Shown here piece by piece: positions 35,310 to 47,043 of a stretch of DNA of 64,000 nt. This DNA is from Prostheceraeus crozeri (taxonomy: Eukaryota > Platyhelminthes > Polycladida > Euryleptidae). Under the pieces are notes generated by a model that did not search any database, was not told where the DNA came from, and saw only the letters and a list, made by a program, of their open reading frames with translations. The translations under genes and the position numbers were made by a program. Position 1 is the first letter of the stretch. The number at the start of each line of letters is the position of its first letter. Location of the stretch: positions 62,001 through 126,000 of the forward strand of contig CAJQUW010011017.1 of NCBI GenBank assembly GCA_907163375.1, in the 5' to 3' direction.

Positions 35310-38035
35310 ATGCTGCACTTTCTTAAATTCAACAGTGCCTATGCTACAAGTCGCAAAAAAGTAGCCTGCAATTTATTTAGTATGTTCAGATTTTGATGGT
35401 CATCTCCTGAGTAAAGTTTATCCACACAGTTTATAGCTTGCAATTTTCTTCGTCTAATGCTCTCTCCAAATTGTGCAGCCTTATGTTTGAATTGATATCG
35501 CAATCTCTCATGAAAATATTTGGCTTCAGTTTCATATTAGCTATATTTGCGATTATTCGAATCACATATTCGAGTATGTAAAGTTGTAAACAATTGAATA
35601 TTAACTACACACTTGCGTGTATTACTTACACAAGCTAATATGGTCCACCTAGTGTTAACAAATGATATTATATAGCTGCATAATAATTGGTCCTTTCTGT
35701 ACTTTGAGTTTAAAATTATTTAGATTATAGACTCACAAATGTAATAGACGTAACCGTAGGAATTGCGGATGTTTGGAAATCTGCAATTGAGAACAATGTT
35801 TGAAAACATATCTAAGAACGATAGTATTTTATCAATTTTCCAAATTTGTCTTGATATAAAAAAGTTCGATAGCTCGGCCAAACATTCAGACAGGCTCAGC
35901 CGAACCATTCAACGTCTCGAAAATCAAGGTTCGACGGAGCCGAACGCTTGTTGCACCCGTAGATCATCATATTGATTATTTTAATCGTGAGTAAATATAA
36001 ACTCTTACTTGCTTCTTTCCCTTGTTTCATCCATTTTAGAGAATTACACCCAATGAACCAGATGATTCAAAATACATTTCGCAACCCCTTCTTCACTCAG
36101 ATCGAAGATGTAAAAGTTAAGGAAGTTTAAAAACAAGCTTGTAAATCTGCGTATATTGTACTTTCAGGAATACAGTGATGAAATTACAACCTATACATTT
36201 ACAATTTACATAATGTAATATATATACATTTTACCTAGCAGTTTACAATACATTTCACAATATTTTCAATGAATGAATAGTCTCAAAATAACTCGAGAGA
36301 AGTAAGTTGCAGTGCAAATATCTTTCTCAACAAATGATGAGCTTCAAAATTTTTCACATGAATAATCACATTTAATTGTGTGCTTTTTATGTGAATTTTT
36401 TAATTGTTAATCAGATTTCAACATATTTTTTCTGGTCTGCAATCTTTTAATTGCATGTTTATATTTATGAACCTTTTTTAAAGCTTTTATTTTCACTTTT
36501 GTAGATAATCTTTTTCTTTGTAGAATGATCATTTTTGTTTTTAAGTGCACGTTGGAAAGCTGAGTGCATGAAATAGCTGAAGTAGAAATCACAAGAGATG
36601 AAAGCTAATCAGTTGAGTTATTGCTACACCCTTACAGCTGTTTCTCAATAGTTTTTAATGACAAGCTGAAGTTTGAATTTTCTCTTAAATCTATAATTCA
36701 GCTTGCATAAATAATACGCAGTACAAGCGCTGGACTTTGTGCACATACTACAGCCTATATTAAGTTCCAGTATGATAATTGACTTTTGTAAACTTATCAG
36801 TTGATTTTGGCTTGGACTTATATTAGCTTAGTGGAAAAATGCATTTTGTCTTCTGTTAGTTTGACACTGTGTGTAGTCCGAGCAATTACAAGTTTGGAGA
36901 AATATGATTGTTTCTCCGCATCCATTCTTTGAATTTCGCTGATAGTATGACATACAATGATTGTTTTTTGTCTAAATCATCAAAGACTTCTGAGTCAGTT
37001 ATATGCTTGTTTTGAACTATGAACGAATCAAAATGGTTCACTAGCTCAGTAACTGAATATTGCGATTATCGTATTACATGCACGTGAAAATGCCTTTGCG
37101 CAAATGCATGATCTATTATTTATAAAGTATTCCAACCGAACTGTAAAATACATTGACCCGATACACATGCATTGCATAGAGTCGGCACGGATGTGAGTAA
37201 TGGCAGCTGAATGAAGAGCTTACGAAAAAAATTGCTTATAATTGGAGATGTAGTCCGCTGTTTGCTGGCGGTTGTTAACATTGTTCAATAACGCTGAAGC
37301 AAGAACATGATGGATTTAGTTAAACAATTACGCAATTGTTTATTTAAATCAATCATGTTCTTGTTTCAGCGTTATTGATCAGTGTTTAATAATTCTCGTA
37401 AATAATATGATTATTGATAAGTCCTTCAAAATTCATGGATTATCAGATGAAACTTCTGATGCATGCCGAGAATACATGTACTTGCTGCGGCCAGTTGACT
37501 GCTGATTCAAACCTGCCCTGGGGATCACGTATACGCAAAGCGCCTCAGCTGCGGATATGATATTACTGAACTTTGTCGTCCATATGCTAGTCAGTGTGGT
37601 AAAGCTTTCCGAAGTTAAATTCCCTTTCTTTTTTATGATAAGTATAAATATTTATCATCGTAATTCTGAATCTATAACTTGCATTTCTCGCAATGAGGTT
37701 GAAACCGCCTCCGCAAATTTGTTCATTTCAAATGCACTTATTGCTTTAGACTTTTTTCAATAAAGATAGGCCTATTTTAATAATACCTCTTTTCTACAGA
37801 GCTATGTGCAACTTTATTTCAAGTCTCGTTGGAATTTGATGGATGCATACAGACCGTTTCATAAGTCGTTGCATAACAGAAAAGTTAAAATTTTCTTTCG
37901 CTATTCTCATCAAATGTAGTTGCATAATCGACTATAACAGTTGCAACTTGTAATGCGTTAATTCAGTTGGTCTGCTTACCTGATTGCTCAATGTATGATC
38001 TGACCTATATGGTACACATAATTATTTAATCGATG
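35310..38035. other. non-coding stretch with a small palindrome
   Basis: AT-rich sequence. It holds the palindromic element at 37285-37378 and TAGGCCTA at 37767. No exon is supported; the lysine-rich minus-strand frame at 36407-36592 has no acceptor or donor and is poly-A/T driven. Confidence 0.4.
37285..37378. repeat. 94-bp near-perfect palindrome
   Basis: The two arms are about 45 bp each. The left begins TCAATAACGCTGAAGCAAGA and the right ends with the complement, with a few mismatches (for example CTGAAGC against CTGAAAC). The centre is AATTACGCAATT. The RNA would fold into a long hairpin. A small MITE is the simplest explanation; a hairpin RNA precursor is possible but unsupported. Confidence 0.7.
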
Positions 38036-38270
38036 TTATTTGAAAAAGCTAAGAATTTTGCATGATATGTTTACATCGAATGAGCTGTCTATCATAGCCT
38101 TTGTCAGGTCGATGACGCCGCAGACGGAATCACACAACAGAATCTTGTCGCGAAGTCCATCGTGCGGTGTGACGCGTGTGCTTAATGCACTTTTGAATAT
38201 CTCGATCTTGCCTCTCAATCTCGAGCTCAGTTTCCAAACACCGAGATCTGGAGATCTCAAATTTTCGAGA
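38036..38270 (-). CDS. Probable last exon of unrecognised gene
   Basis: On the minus strand an acceptor CTACTTGCAG (38280-38271) precedes an open frame that enters in phase 2 and ends with TAA at about 38040. It encodes about 77 residues, including SPDLGVWKLSSRLRGKIEIF, RVTPHDGLRDKILLCDSVCG and VIDLTKAMIDSSFDV. The part at 38090-38270 is richer in CpG than its flanks. The exon at 38609-38444 on the same strand can join in phase through a GTGTCA donor. I cannot assign a family. The plus-strand frame over the same bases is treated as its shadow. Confidence 0.45.
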
Positions 38271-38443
38271 CTGCAAGTAGGCCTACATGCATATGAGATA
38301 TGTGTCAGTTTCTCAGAAAGTGTAATTGCATGCAATTCCCAATCACTGTGCAGTAGTCTCATTGTATGCCTAATTGTGATTACACAGTCCTATTTGCAAT
38401 TAAAATTGCAATTGCAACACAAATCTGTACAATACTTTGACAC

Positions 38444-38609
38444 CCACTGATATGATGTTCAGAATAATTTCTTCGTAGTTGAGAGTTGTTTCCTGTCGTA
38501 ACCAAGTCACCTTGACTCCCATTCTTAACCAAACCTTTATCGCTTTCTCCATACACGTCTATGTAGCCAGGACGGTGACTTGCGATTTTCTTGGACAATT
38601 GTTTATCAC
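38444..38609 (-). CDS. Probable penultimate exon of unrecognised gene
   Basis: The minus-strand acceptor TTCTTCAGTTCAG (ending 38610) starts the exon, which enters with two bases. It reads DKQLSKKIASHRPGYIDVYG, then ESDKGLVKNGSQGDLVTTGN and RRNYSEHHIS. Two donors are possible. The donor after AGTGG at 38444 gives phase 2 and joins the next exon in frame. The donor after ATCA at 38448 has better consensus but would not match. The protein is polar, with a possible disordered region. No family recognised. Confidence 0.45.
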
Positions 38610-38619
38610 CTGAACTGAA

Positions 38620-39638
38620 GAAAAATTATGCATGTCACTCATATGCGGTTATCAATGAAATCATGAACGTAGCTGATAATGTTGTCACAAAGTCATGTCA
38701 TAATGAATAATAAACATAACTACTGATTTATGCTAAATGATCAAAATTCCTCCATTTACATTTTTGATCCCATAGAAATTAAATGTGGTCCTGTCGCGTA
38801 TTCACGCTATATCTAAGGGCATGCCCACAAGATACGAAAGAATTGACCAGAGAATAGTGAACCATGGTTTACTATGCTGCACTATAAGTAATATGTAGAA
38901 TTCTGAATAAATGACACGATAAAATGTGCAAATTATATAATTGAAAAAGACGCAGCATAGTATAAGACTAAATGGATTTGAGTTAAAGATGACCAAATAG
39001 TTGGTGCGATTATCATATGAGACTTATGCATGCAGCGTACAAATCTACAATATGTAGGCTTGCTAATTCAGGGTGTGCAAAAACCATGTTTACAACGTTT
39101 TTTCAAAAAAGCATGTTTTAAACATGTTTTTGTATAAAAATGTCTTTAATTTGCATTCGATTAAAAGAATGTACGCTTATCAATTATGTCGTTAAATAAA
39201 TGGATTCAGCATTTACAATGAAGAATAAGTTTATATTTATCATAATTCGATTAAATGTTTTCCGAGAAAAAAATTGTTCAATTTTGAATGAAATTTGAGA
39301 ATTGCATTGGTGTTTGCATTATGTCTAAATAAATAGTGCTACTTTACTAAGCACTAGACAATAACTGACATTGAATTAACATTATCGAAAGATTATATAA
39401 ATAGTACATGTTTAGATAATATGACGATGTGGGCCTGCTGCCTACATCCCATGAAAATGATGCATTTAAGAAATAATGGAAATGCTGATCATGCAGTAAA
39501 TTAAATTAAATGACTCTTTGTGCTCTATTGAGAAATAACAAAGTGCGCGATGCTGAAATACTTCAAAGCATGTTCGTGATGCAATAAATCCATATCGTCG
39601 TTGTTATAGGCTATGGTAATATTTTGTAGTTCATCTGT
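38620..39638. other. non-coding stretch
   Basis: AT-rich sequence with no supported feature, probably an intron upstream of the exon at 38609 or intergenic. Confidence 0.35.
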
Positions 39639-40215
39639 TCAGCTGTTTGCAACTAAACGCATGCAGAATATTTCACTCATCTGCCACTTCTCCCATAGTT
39701 CCATTTTCCTTTTGACTTGTCTAAGAATCTTCAAAGCTAAAACAGGATTCAAAACATGCAATATATCATGTCCATAATCTTTCAATGATTGCATGATAGT
39801 TGACCACTCGATGTGATCCATTTTGATGAAGCCAATCAATGTTAAGATGAAGAACTCTCCAAAACTCTAAGTCGGAAAATATTTTTATTACCTTACAAGA
39901 CCGGCCTTCGGCGTCCAGCACCTAACGGTCGATGCTAGAGAACGGGCATATGGTTGTATGATGTTTCGGTTGTGTTCTTGTATAATTCTTAACCGGGGGC
40001 CATGTGGTTCCTTAGGGAGGAATTCAACATGCCAGGGGTGCAGGAACAACATTTGAAGAAGGATTTGGGAGGAATGAGGTTCGAAGGAGTATTTTGAATG
40101 AGCAAGATCTGTTGATTTTCTCCGAGACAAAGAATTGCGATTGCAGTCATCGTCTTTGGTCATTACATGTAGCCTTTTGTTGCAATCTTTCTTGATAGCA
40201 CTTCCTAAATGCACG
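39639..40215 (-). other. two adjacent coding-like frames, unknown
   Basis: Frame 1 runs on the minus strand from a possible CATTTAG acceptor (about 40206) to a TAA at about 39888 and includes SLSRRKSTDLAHSKYSFEP, LLQMLFLHPWHVEFLPKEP and RCWTPKAGLV. Frame 2 runs from about 39868 to 39639, includes MDHIEWSTIMQSLKDYGHD and LKILRQVKRKMELWEKWQ, and ends in a stop. They are separated by a 30-base segment that begins GTAAGG and ends TTAG. That is shorter than usual introns, so this is either a very short intron or an indel-broken gene. I recognise neither frame. Confidence 0.3.
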
Positions 40216-40570
40216 TACATGCACATATTTCCTAATTAGCTACCTGAAAAGTCTATAATTGAAAATATGTCCTGTTGTTATCTTTGACTTCTTTCTTAAA
40301 CTTAGGACCTGCTAGTTTAGAGGGATGAGTTAAACATACTTTCACCGTTTATGGAGGAATCTGAGCAAAACGGATAAGAACCACTGGTAAAGCATTGAAA
40401 AAATTGCATTAATAATCACTTCCTTCTTTTTTCAGTGTGTTTAAACACTGCTTTAATGTTTTGAAAGATATGTTTAATAAAAAATAATATGAAATTCTTG
40501 CCACATTTATAGTAATGATAGATTAATTGCTCATAAATATTTTGACCATTTAGAAAATTAATTGGTTATT

Positions 40571-40809
40571 TCAAAAAAGACGGAGTGTAATGCGAAGAGA
40601 ACTCGAATATATTGACGTTATTCACAAATTTTCGGCCGAAGCCTTCATCAGGTGAAATTAACAGTGAAATTGTTAATTAATTTGTTATTAAATTGTTATT
40701 TAATTAACAATTTCACTGTTAACTTCACCTGATTAAGGCTTTGGCCGAAAATTTGTGAATAACGTCAATATATTCGAGTTCTCTTCGCATTACTCTCCGT
40801 CTTTTTTGA
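40571..40809. mobile_element. palindromic element with Penelope-like end motif and 14-bp duplication
   Basis: The arms (about 40571-40682 and 40700-40809) are almost perfect reverse complements. Each carries ATTTTCGGCCGAAGCC (left) or its complement, next to a CTTCATCAGGTGAA-type word, as seen at the 3' side of Penelope-like elements. The direct repeat ATTAATTGGTTATT occurs right before the left arm (40557-40570) and again at 40841-40854, after a 31-base tail. This would make the inserted unit 40571-40840. No coding sequence is present. The relation to Penelope-like elements is inferred from the motif. Confidence 0.65.
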
Positions 40810-41345
40810 CATATTTATAACTCGATGACTGGTATTTTGGATTAATTGGTTATTCTTATTGAAATAGCCTATATCTCAATATTGTACGGCCAGTAGCTGC
40901 TAGCGGAAAAGTGGCAAATTCCAGATTAAGCTCCTTGGAATAGCCACCCGTTTGTCTAATGAATATTCAGAATCGACAAGCATTAAATTGAATTATTGAT
41001 TCGCATTAAATTCAATATTTATTAAAAACAGTCAACTTCCATTGTATACTTCCAAGTGTTCACGTATCACGTCCCTAATTATCGACCTCCATTTGTAGTG
41101 AAAGCCATGTGGGTGAAAACTGAGTTTGAAAAATCTAGGTATGACATGAAGCACTTTTGACATTATAAGGTAATTATTAGTCACTTAATGATCAACAGTT
41201 TAGCCTACATTTCCTTTTGTTGTATTTTTCATTATACTTTTATTTGTGAATATCTAATGTCTTTCAGATTGAAAGTTCAACCGACATGCTATTCATACTT
41301 TTTAACCATCTGACAAATTGTTCTATAGCATGAACAAGCCCACAT

Positions 41346-41715
41346 TCGTCAATGCCTCAACTGCGTAAGTGGAATTCTGATAGAAAAATAGTATCAGACT
41401 TCCATTTTCGATATTGTCTCTTGACATTGATCAACTGACTTCAACAGGGAGACCACAATGCCCGAAGACAATTGACTATCTTTACCAATACCTGTTTCGG
41501 TAAATTGTCCTGCTACAAAAATTAAAGGTATAAGTTTCTTGAAGTTTTTTAAAGAACCTATTTTTGAATATGACATGACGATTCGTCACTGCATGCCTCA
41601 ACTGACTGAATAGAATTCTTATGGAATATTGCCATCAGATTCAGGTAATTTTCAATATGCCCAATTGACTCTTCACATTGATCAATTGGATGCTTTAACC
41701 AAGACAATGACTTTA
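41346..41715 (-). repeat. degenerate tandem duplication, about 235 bp apart
   Basis: Two related segments lie at about 41346-41470 and 41583-41715. Both have ATGCCTCAACTG near the start, GGAATTCT- or AGAATTCT-like words, ATCAGA, and CATTGATCAA followed by a CT-rich end. On the minus strand both can be read as related peptides, IDQCEESIGHIE and VDQCQETISKME. This may be an exon duplication in decay or a plain repeat. No good splice sites are visible. Confidence 0.45.
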
Positions 41716-41879
41716 ACTGCTCTTGAATTCTGTTTTGCTGCACACAAAATGAAGTTGTTCTAAATTTTAGTCTATCGAAAAGCCAAATGGAGAGTATTGA
41801 CATCCTTTTGACAGTGAATATGAAGTCATGATGGAAGCATGCCATTAACAAGTTATCGCTTTTGACTCTAATCAAGATA

Positions 41880-43989
41880 AAGAAAGAAATTTGTATATTT
41901 CAAGTAATGGAAATCAAAAATTAATGACAAATCAATTACAATTTTGACAGGAAAGAAATACTGGTTGAGAGCATTGGCAGATGAAGATAGGCCTACTACT
42001 GCAAAGTGAATGTTGTATTTCCCATGAATTATACTAGCTGTGTTGCTAGCAATTATTTATAATTTTGAATGAAATCTGTGATTACAAACCCCACAAGGAT
42101 TGCCACGATGACACTAAGGGAAAAGATATATCATTTAAAGTAGAACCATAACTCTAGATTCGATCGTTCTACAAAAGAGCATGCTTCAATTCCGCGGGTT
42201 TAACAATTCAATCGCATTGTTTTCAAAAAAAATTTCTAAGGAATTATAGGATTTGAAAAAAAAATTATGAAAAATCTGCAAAATAAATCCTTTCTCTAGT
42301 TTTGCATATGTTATGACGAACGTGTTAATGCGTCGACATGAGAGATAAATTGGAATGAATTTCACTTATCCCTGACCCTGCATAAATTTCCTGCATGGAG
42401 TGATTTGCTGTTAGCAGAGTAGGCTGCTACAATATAATTTCCATTGCGGTTACAACATGATCGACTTTTATAATGGGACAATTTATAAATATATTACAAA
42501 CTACTGCTTTTTTCCTCAACAAGTAGTAGACATTTTGAGGGTAGTCCCCCAATTTTTTGAGGAGTTTGCAGTCCTCACATTATCCATTGTCTTGGCAGAC
42601 TGAATCTGAGTTGACAAGTTGAAGCTGAGAGATGATAGAAAATATTGCCATTTTTTTATTAGGCGAACATGCAAACATAGTCAAAAGAATTCATCATGCC
42701 GGACCCAGTCAAAGTGGACGTTCCAGTCGAGCGCAGTTTCTTGCGATTCTGGAGGATGGATGTGACAATTGATTAACGATTTTTGTGATCTCTGTTGTTG
42801 GTGATGCTATCGAACAAATTTATTGCCATTTCGATCCGAGCACTTTCGTGAAGAAGTACAGTGTAACACATTGAAAATCGCTTAACATGGGACGTTGCAG
42901 GTGTGGCTCCCTAAGGCAGTATATCATGATTTTCTGATCTTTTTCGCAATCAAACACTTTTCAAGCGAACTATGAAAGGAGTACGCCATAATTGCTTTTT
43001 GAACATATCAGAAAATATCATCAGCTGGGAAATGAATATTTCTTGTTTAAGTCTCTTCAGATATAAATTAGCGAAGTTCGGTAATAATTTGCGTGAGTCA
43101 CGCTACATATCAAAATGGTAAGATTTTCCTTTAAATTGACGTCCAGAACAAAGTTTTCCATCAAAAGTAACTATGATTCAAACGATTTTATCATTGAGAT
43201 AACATGTGCTTCAAGATTAATTGCTGCATGCAAGCTAATGCTCCAAAATATCCATTCATAGTTTTACATCAGTCAGGTATCTCGGTGACTGTTGGTTAGC
43301 TGAAATTCATAGAAATCATAAGTCAACAGAAACGAATGCAAATAGTTCCTGCATTCAAGAGAAGTTTGTTTCTGGCATTCAAGAATGCCAGTTTGTTCGA
43401 GCTTCTGGAAGAGCTGGGACAAACTGTTGTTTATTATTTTGTTCACCCTTAAGGGTTGAAATTACACGCTTGCCCAAGATATTTGTATCTCTGGAGAGAT
43501 AAATGAAGATTTACTTAAATTAGAAAATAACCACGATTCAAAGCTGCACTGTGTATGTACTTATTTTTAATTTCTTCGACCACGATTCCTGTCTAGTAAG
43601 ATTGTTGAAACTAGTTGAGATTAGTAGATATTTAATTCATGGAAATGATGTTGAGTTTTTGATGGACGTCTCACGTTCCAATCCTCATAATAATCTGTTG
43701 CGGTTTGTGTATTGTAACGGTCTTCTAGTATGAAGGCCGAGCGGTATAGATAGCAAATATCAACAGTTATGAAATGTATTGATTCATTAAAAAAATTAAT
43801 TTGCCCGGAGTCGGAGTCTCACTATTTTCGAAAGCTCCGTCTACGAGAAATGACAGGCTCTGCAGCCTTGCCTAGAAGTGACAATTCTACATGTAATCTA
43901 TCACAACTTTGTATACTTTTAGGCCTGAATTTCTATGATTCCTAAAGTTTCTGACGATGTAACCTTGTTATACAAAATAAATTTTGTTG
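41880..43989. other. non-coding stretch
   Basis: AT-rich sequence with no supported exon. TAGGCCTA occurs at 41988. At 43805 there is a short CCGGAGTCGGAGTC segment that resembles the arm of the MITE at 29056-29841 and may be a small relic of that family. Confidence 0.4.
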
Positions 43990-45480
43990 ATCAATTTGTT
44001 CTACATGCATATACCAAAAGTTGTGATAATGAGAAAGTCACAAAAGAAGCGCAGTTAAGCCGTGAAGCTTATGATTCCACTGAATATCATCTTCAGCATT
44101 ATAAGATGACGGATTTTCAATTACAATTACATCGCCATCCTCCTCCAATCTAATTCACCAGATCCTTTATTTCTGTCAGACAGCCGATGACTTAGCTGTT
44201 TCTATCATGTTAAGCTTGATCGAGTTAGGGATACTGGGTATTTTCGTGACCTGTTTCTCACGTCAAGCCTAGCTAATTTCTCAAACCATGTTTTTTTGTC
44301 CCTTGCAACTCCGATCATTGAGCTTATTTTGATATTTTAAAGGAATTCGTTTAAGTAGGGTAGCGGAGACGTCTTATGAAGTGGTCAACTTCATAAGCTT
44401 TTTGTCTCTTTTCCTTAGTGACCGTCAGAGACCACAGTGACCACCAATTGTGTCTATGAGGGTGTTCCGCAAGAGTCATTTTAGGGATCAACTCTTTCTG
44501 GTGTACATTGATGACCTCCCTGACTGTCTAGTGAGTCAACTGTTAATGTGCGTAGACAACACAACTCTCCTCGCAATTCCAATAAGCTACAGATGTAAAA
44601 ATGTTTTCCTCTTTTAAAGAATAGATTTATCTCTTCGAGACCTAGACTTTTTCTTGATGTGAAAAGTAAATTATCCCGGTGCCTGACCAACTACGTGAAT
44701 AAAGAATACCCGACAACATCAGCACCTATGCAGCGTTTTTGATGAAGAATTACGCAGGATCTCCGAATGAGGCGCTAAATGGCTTGTTGCATTCAATCCT
44801 TCCAAGCTCAAGCGAGTATTTTTCAGTGACAGCTTGAAAGAGATGATGAATAACAGCATTGAGATGTCTGACAATACAATCAGAGAACGAGATTCCATCT
44901 TCATCCTCGGATCAAAGGCTACCAACGACTTGTCATTGAAACCTTTCACATCCATCATTGAAACCTTTCAGTCCATCGGCAAGTAAGCAGCTCAGCGCTT
45001 TGGCAGCATCTATCGTGCGGCAGCTATCTTCCATCACAAACCGTCTGATATCTTCACAATTCCACTATACGTCCATTGCTGGAGTATTGTTGCCATCTGA
45101 TGGCAGTGCCCAACAGAAACATCCCAACCTCCTCGAACCGTGAAAATCTCGCCAGCGAGTTTGCAGCCACTCTTAATCTGTCCGGAGGTAGCTTCACTGA
45201 GCTTCACTGAAGTCACCGCTACAGAAACTATTTCAACAGAGACTACGGATAATAAGTACGAACCTCAAGTTAAGATCTTCTCCAGAACAACGCAGAGCAA
45301 GCGCATTCACATGCTTTCAAGTGAGTGAAATCAAGCTACAGTGAGTCACACAAGAAACATTTTTTGATCACATGAGCAACCTTTGAATCAGTTTTCTCAG
45401 ACCACTTTCAGCGACAAATGCATCATTGATGCTTCAAAAAAACGTGCGAGCAGGTTTCGAACAGGGGAAAGCTGCATCGT
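43990..45480 (+). mobile_element. decayed, internally deleted LINE copy
   Basis: This copy is collinear with the LINE at 59690-62516. The 5' side (GATAATGAGAAAG at about 44026) matches the sequence at about 59631. A short endonuclease part (GATACTGG, GACCTGTTTCTCAC at about 44230-44265) matches about 60238-60270. A jump near 44290-44345 skips most of the reverse transcriptase, and sequence resumes at the GVPQGS region (GTTCCGCAAGAGTCATTTTA at about 44463). Motif C is damaged. The C-terminal part continues to about 45475 with indels. A 20-bp tandem duplication (CATTGAAACCTTTCA) lies at about 44935-44977. It is dead and older than the copy at 59.7 kb. Confidence 0.75.
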
Positions 45481-45708
45481 CGTTTTACTCGATTCATTTA
45501 ATTTTTCCTGTTTGAAATTGCACATTTCTTGCTGTCACTGTTGACGGTTCGCGTGACGTGCTGAAACAGGTATGATAATATATAATGCAGACAATTTCAC
45601 ACAAGCTCTAACTTTCCGCCCTCTCTGCATGTAAATATTTACATCATAAATATTTTTGAAATTTAGTGTGCAGTGCATGTCACAGAACAGTTTCTGAATT
45701 GATATGGA

Positions 45709-45714
45709 ATGAAG
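45709..45714 (+). CDS. PDCL3: PDCL3 exon 1, coding part (two codons)
   Basis: ATGAAG is followed at once by the donor GTGAGT. It supplies the start methionine and a lysine, giving [11 protein letters not shown] after joining exon 2 in phase 0. Animal PDCL2/PDCL3 proteins begin with a methionine just before the conserved QDPN block, so a tiny first coding exon fits. The alternative ATG at 45705 meets a stop after one codon. The call is inferred from spacing and the donor. Confidence 0.6.
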
Positions 45715-46437
45715 GTGAGTAAAGAGAAAAGAATATTAATTAGATCATCGTCTTCACGACGATTGCATTTTTAAAATTATTCTTGTGATCAAAATAAATT
45801 CGATAGACTTTATCATAAGGAAAATACTGCAAGATGGATGTTTTTCAAAATTCGCAGGATTGACAGTGACTCTCAGAAATCTGATCACAGAATGCTCATC
45901 AGGAGGAAATCCACGAACTTATGACAAATTATGTAAAAGAATCCTAAAATCAAGATGCATGTGTTCAGATTGAAATCAGATAAATTTCCGGACAGAAAAC
46001 TGCACGCCCTGTAAAACAATAGAAATTTTTTCCGTTTGTTTTGGTTCCGATGCTCCCATGTACTTAGCATGTGGTTAACCACTCCATCTCAAGCAGGCCA
46101 GTTGGCGAAATGTTGAGAAATAAGATATAAGTCATTCCCAGCAGCCTTGGCAAATTTTTGCATAAAAAGCATCTCATGTAAAAATCTCAACGATATCCAC
46201 GATTTTGTCGAAAAGAAACCTGATGTCTATTCTATGGGTGGGAGTAACATTCATAATAAGATTTGTAAACGAAAATTCTCATAAATTCCTTTAACTTAAA
46301 TTACTGAAGGACGTACTCATGAAAACACTAATTCAGTGATATGTAAAAGCTTTCGATCATCATACATTTTAGATTTTGATCATTAAGTGAAGTGTTTGTA
46401 ATTATTTTATTCTAATGATAAACTTGATTTCTTGTAG
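45715..46437 (+). other. PDCL3 intron 1
   Basis: The 723-base intron is bounded by GTGAGT and TTGTAG. It shows no mobile element or RNA gene that I can support. Confidence 0.5.
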
Positions 46438-46570
46438 CAAGATCCAAATGAGGATACGGAATGGAATGCAGTTTTGCGGCAAAAGGGAATTCTCCCTCCA
46501 AAGGAAGTGAATGTCGAGGAAGATGATATAATACAAATGATTGAAGACACTGTGAATTCTAAATCAAAAG
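46438..46570 (+). CDS. PDCL3: PDCL3 exon 2, phosducin-like N-terminal block
   Basis: A 133-base exon between the acceptor TTTCTTGTAG and the donor AAAAG|GTATAG. It encodes 44 residues plus one base. [20 protein letters not shown] is the hallmark N-terminus of phosducin-like proteins 2/3, followed by the acidic stretch [14 protein letters not shown]. Phosducin-like proteins of this class act in the cytosol as co-chaperones of the CCT/TRiC chaperonin, helping fold actin and tubulin. That function is known for the family and not shown here. Exon 3 follows after 9.6 kb of intron filled by a hAT transposon and other sequence. Confidence 0.9.
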
Positions 46571-47043
46571 GTATAGTAATTGCGGAATCGATCCAGTACA
46601 AATGGCTCATTTACTATTAGTTGTTTAGTTGTGTTAGTGTCGTGTTGTGTTAGGCAGGGATAGTATTTGAGCACATTTGTCACTACTTTCTGCACTATCT
46701 TACCAGGCACTTAGTCTGCAACTATGATGCGAAACGTTTTTCGTTTTAAATATTTTAATTTTTGCATTAAGACTTTTTGTGGCTGCATCATGTCAAGAGG
46801 GCTATATTTTTCCCTGAAGAGCATCAGCTACATAAATTTGAAATAGAACATCGTTTTAGAATGATGATGAATTCTACGAATTAGATTGGTAGGTACTTTT
46901 ACATCAATGGCTTCATCATAGGATGGCATGTTCATATTTGTCAATTTATGCCTGTATGTTGCATGTGATTTTTGATTTCAAATTTATGCACTCCCGATTT
47001 TCCGTTTTTTTCTTGGGTGAATTGCGATCCCTGTGTGAAATCC
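46571..47043. other. PDCL3 intron 2, left flank of the hAT insertion
   Basis: Ordinary AT-rich intron sequence between the exon 2 donor and the TCTATC target duplication. Nothing else seen. Confidence 0.5.

Noticed and set aside
36407-36592. Lysine-rich minus-strand frame
   Set aside because: Its composition follows from T-rich sequence on the plus strand; no splice sites or conservation signs.
37285-37378. microRNA gene call
   Set aside because: The hairpin is near perfect over 45 bp, longer and more complete than typical animal precursors, and no seed is recognised; a small MITE is simpler.
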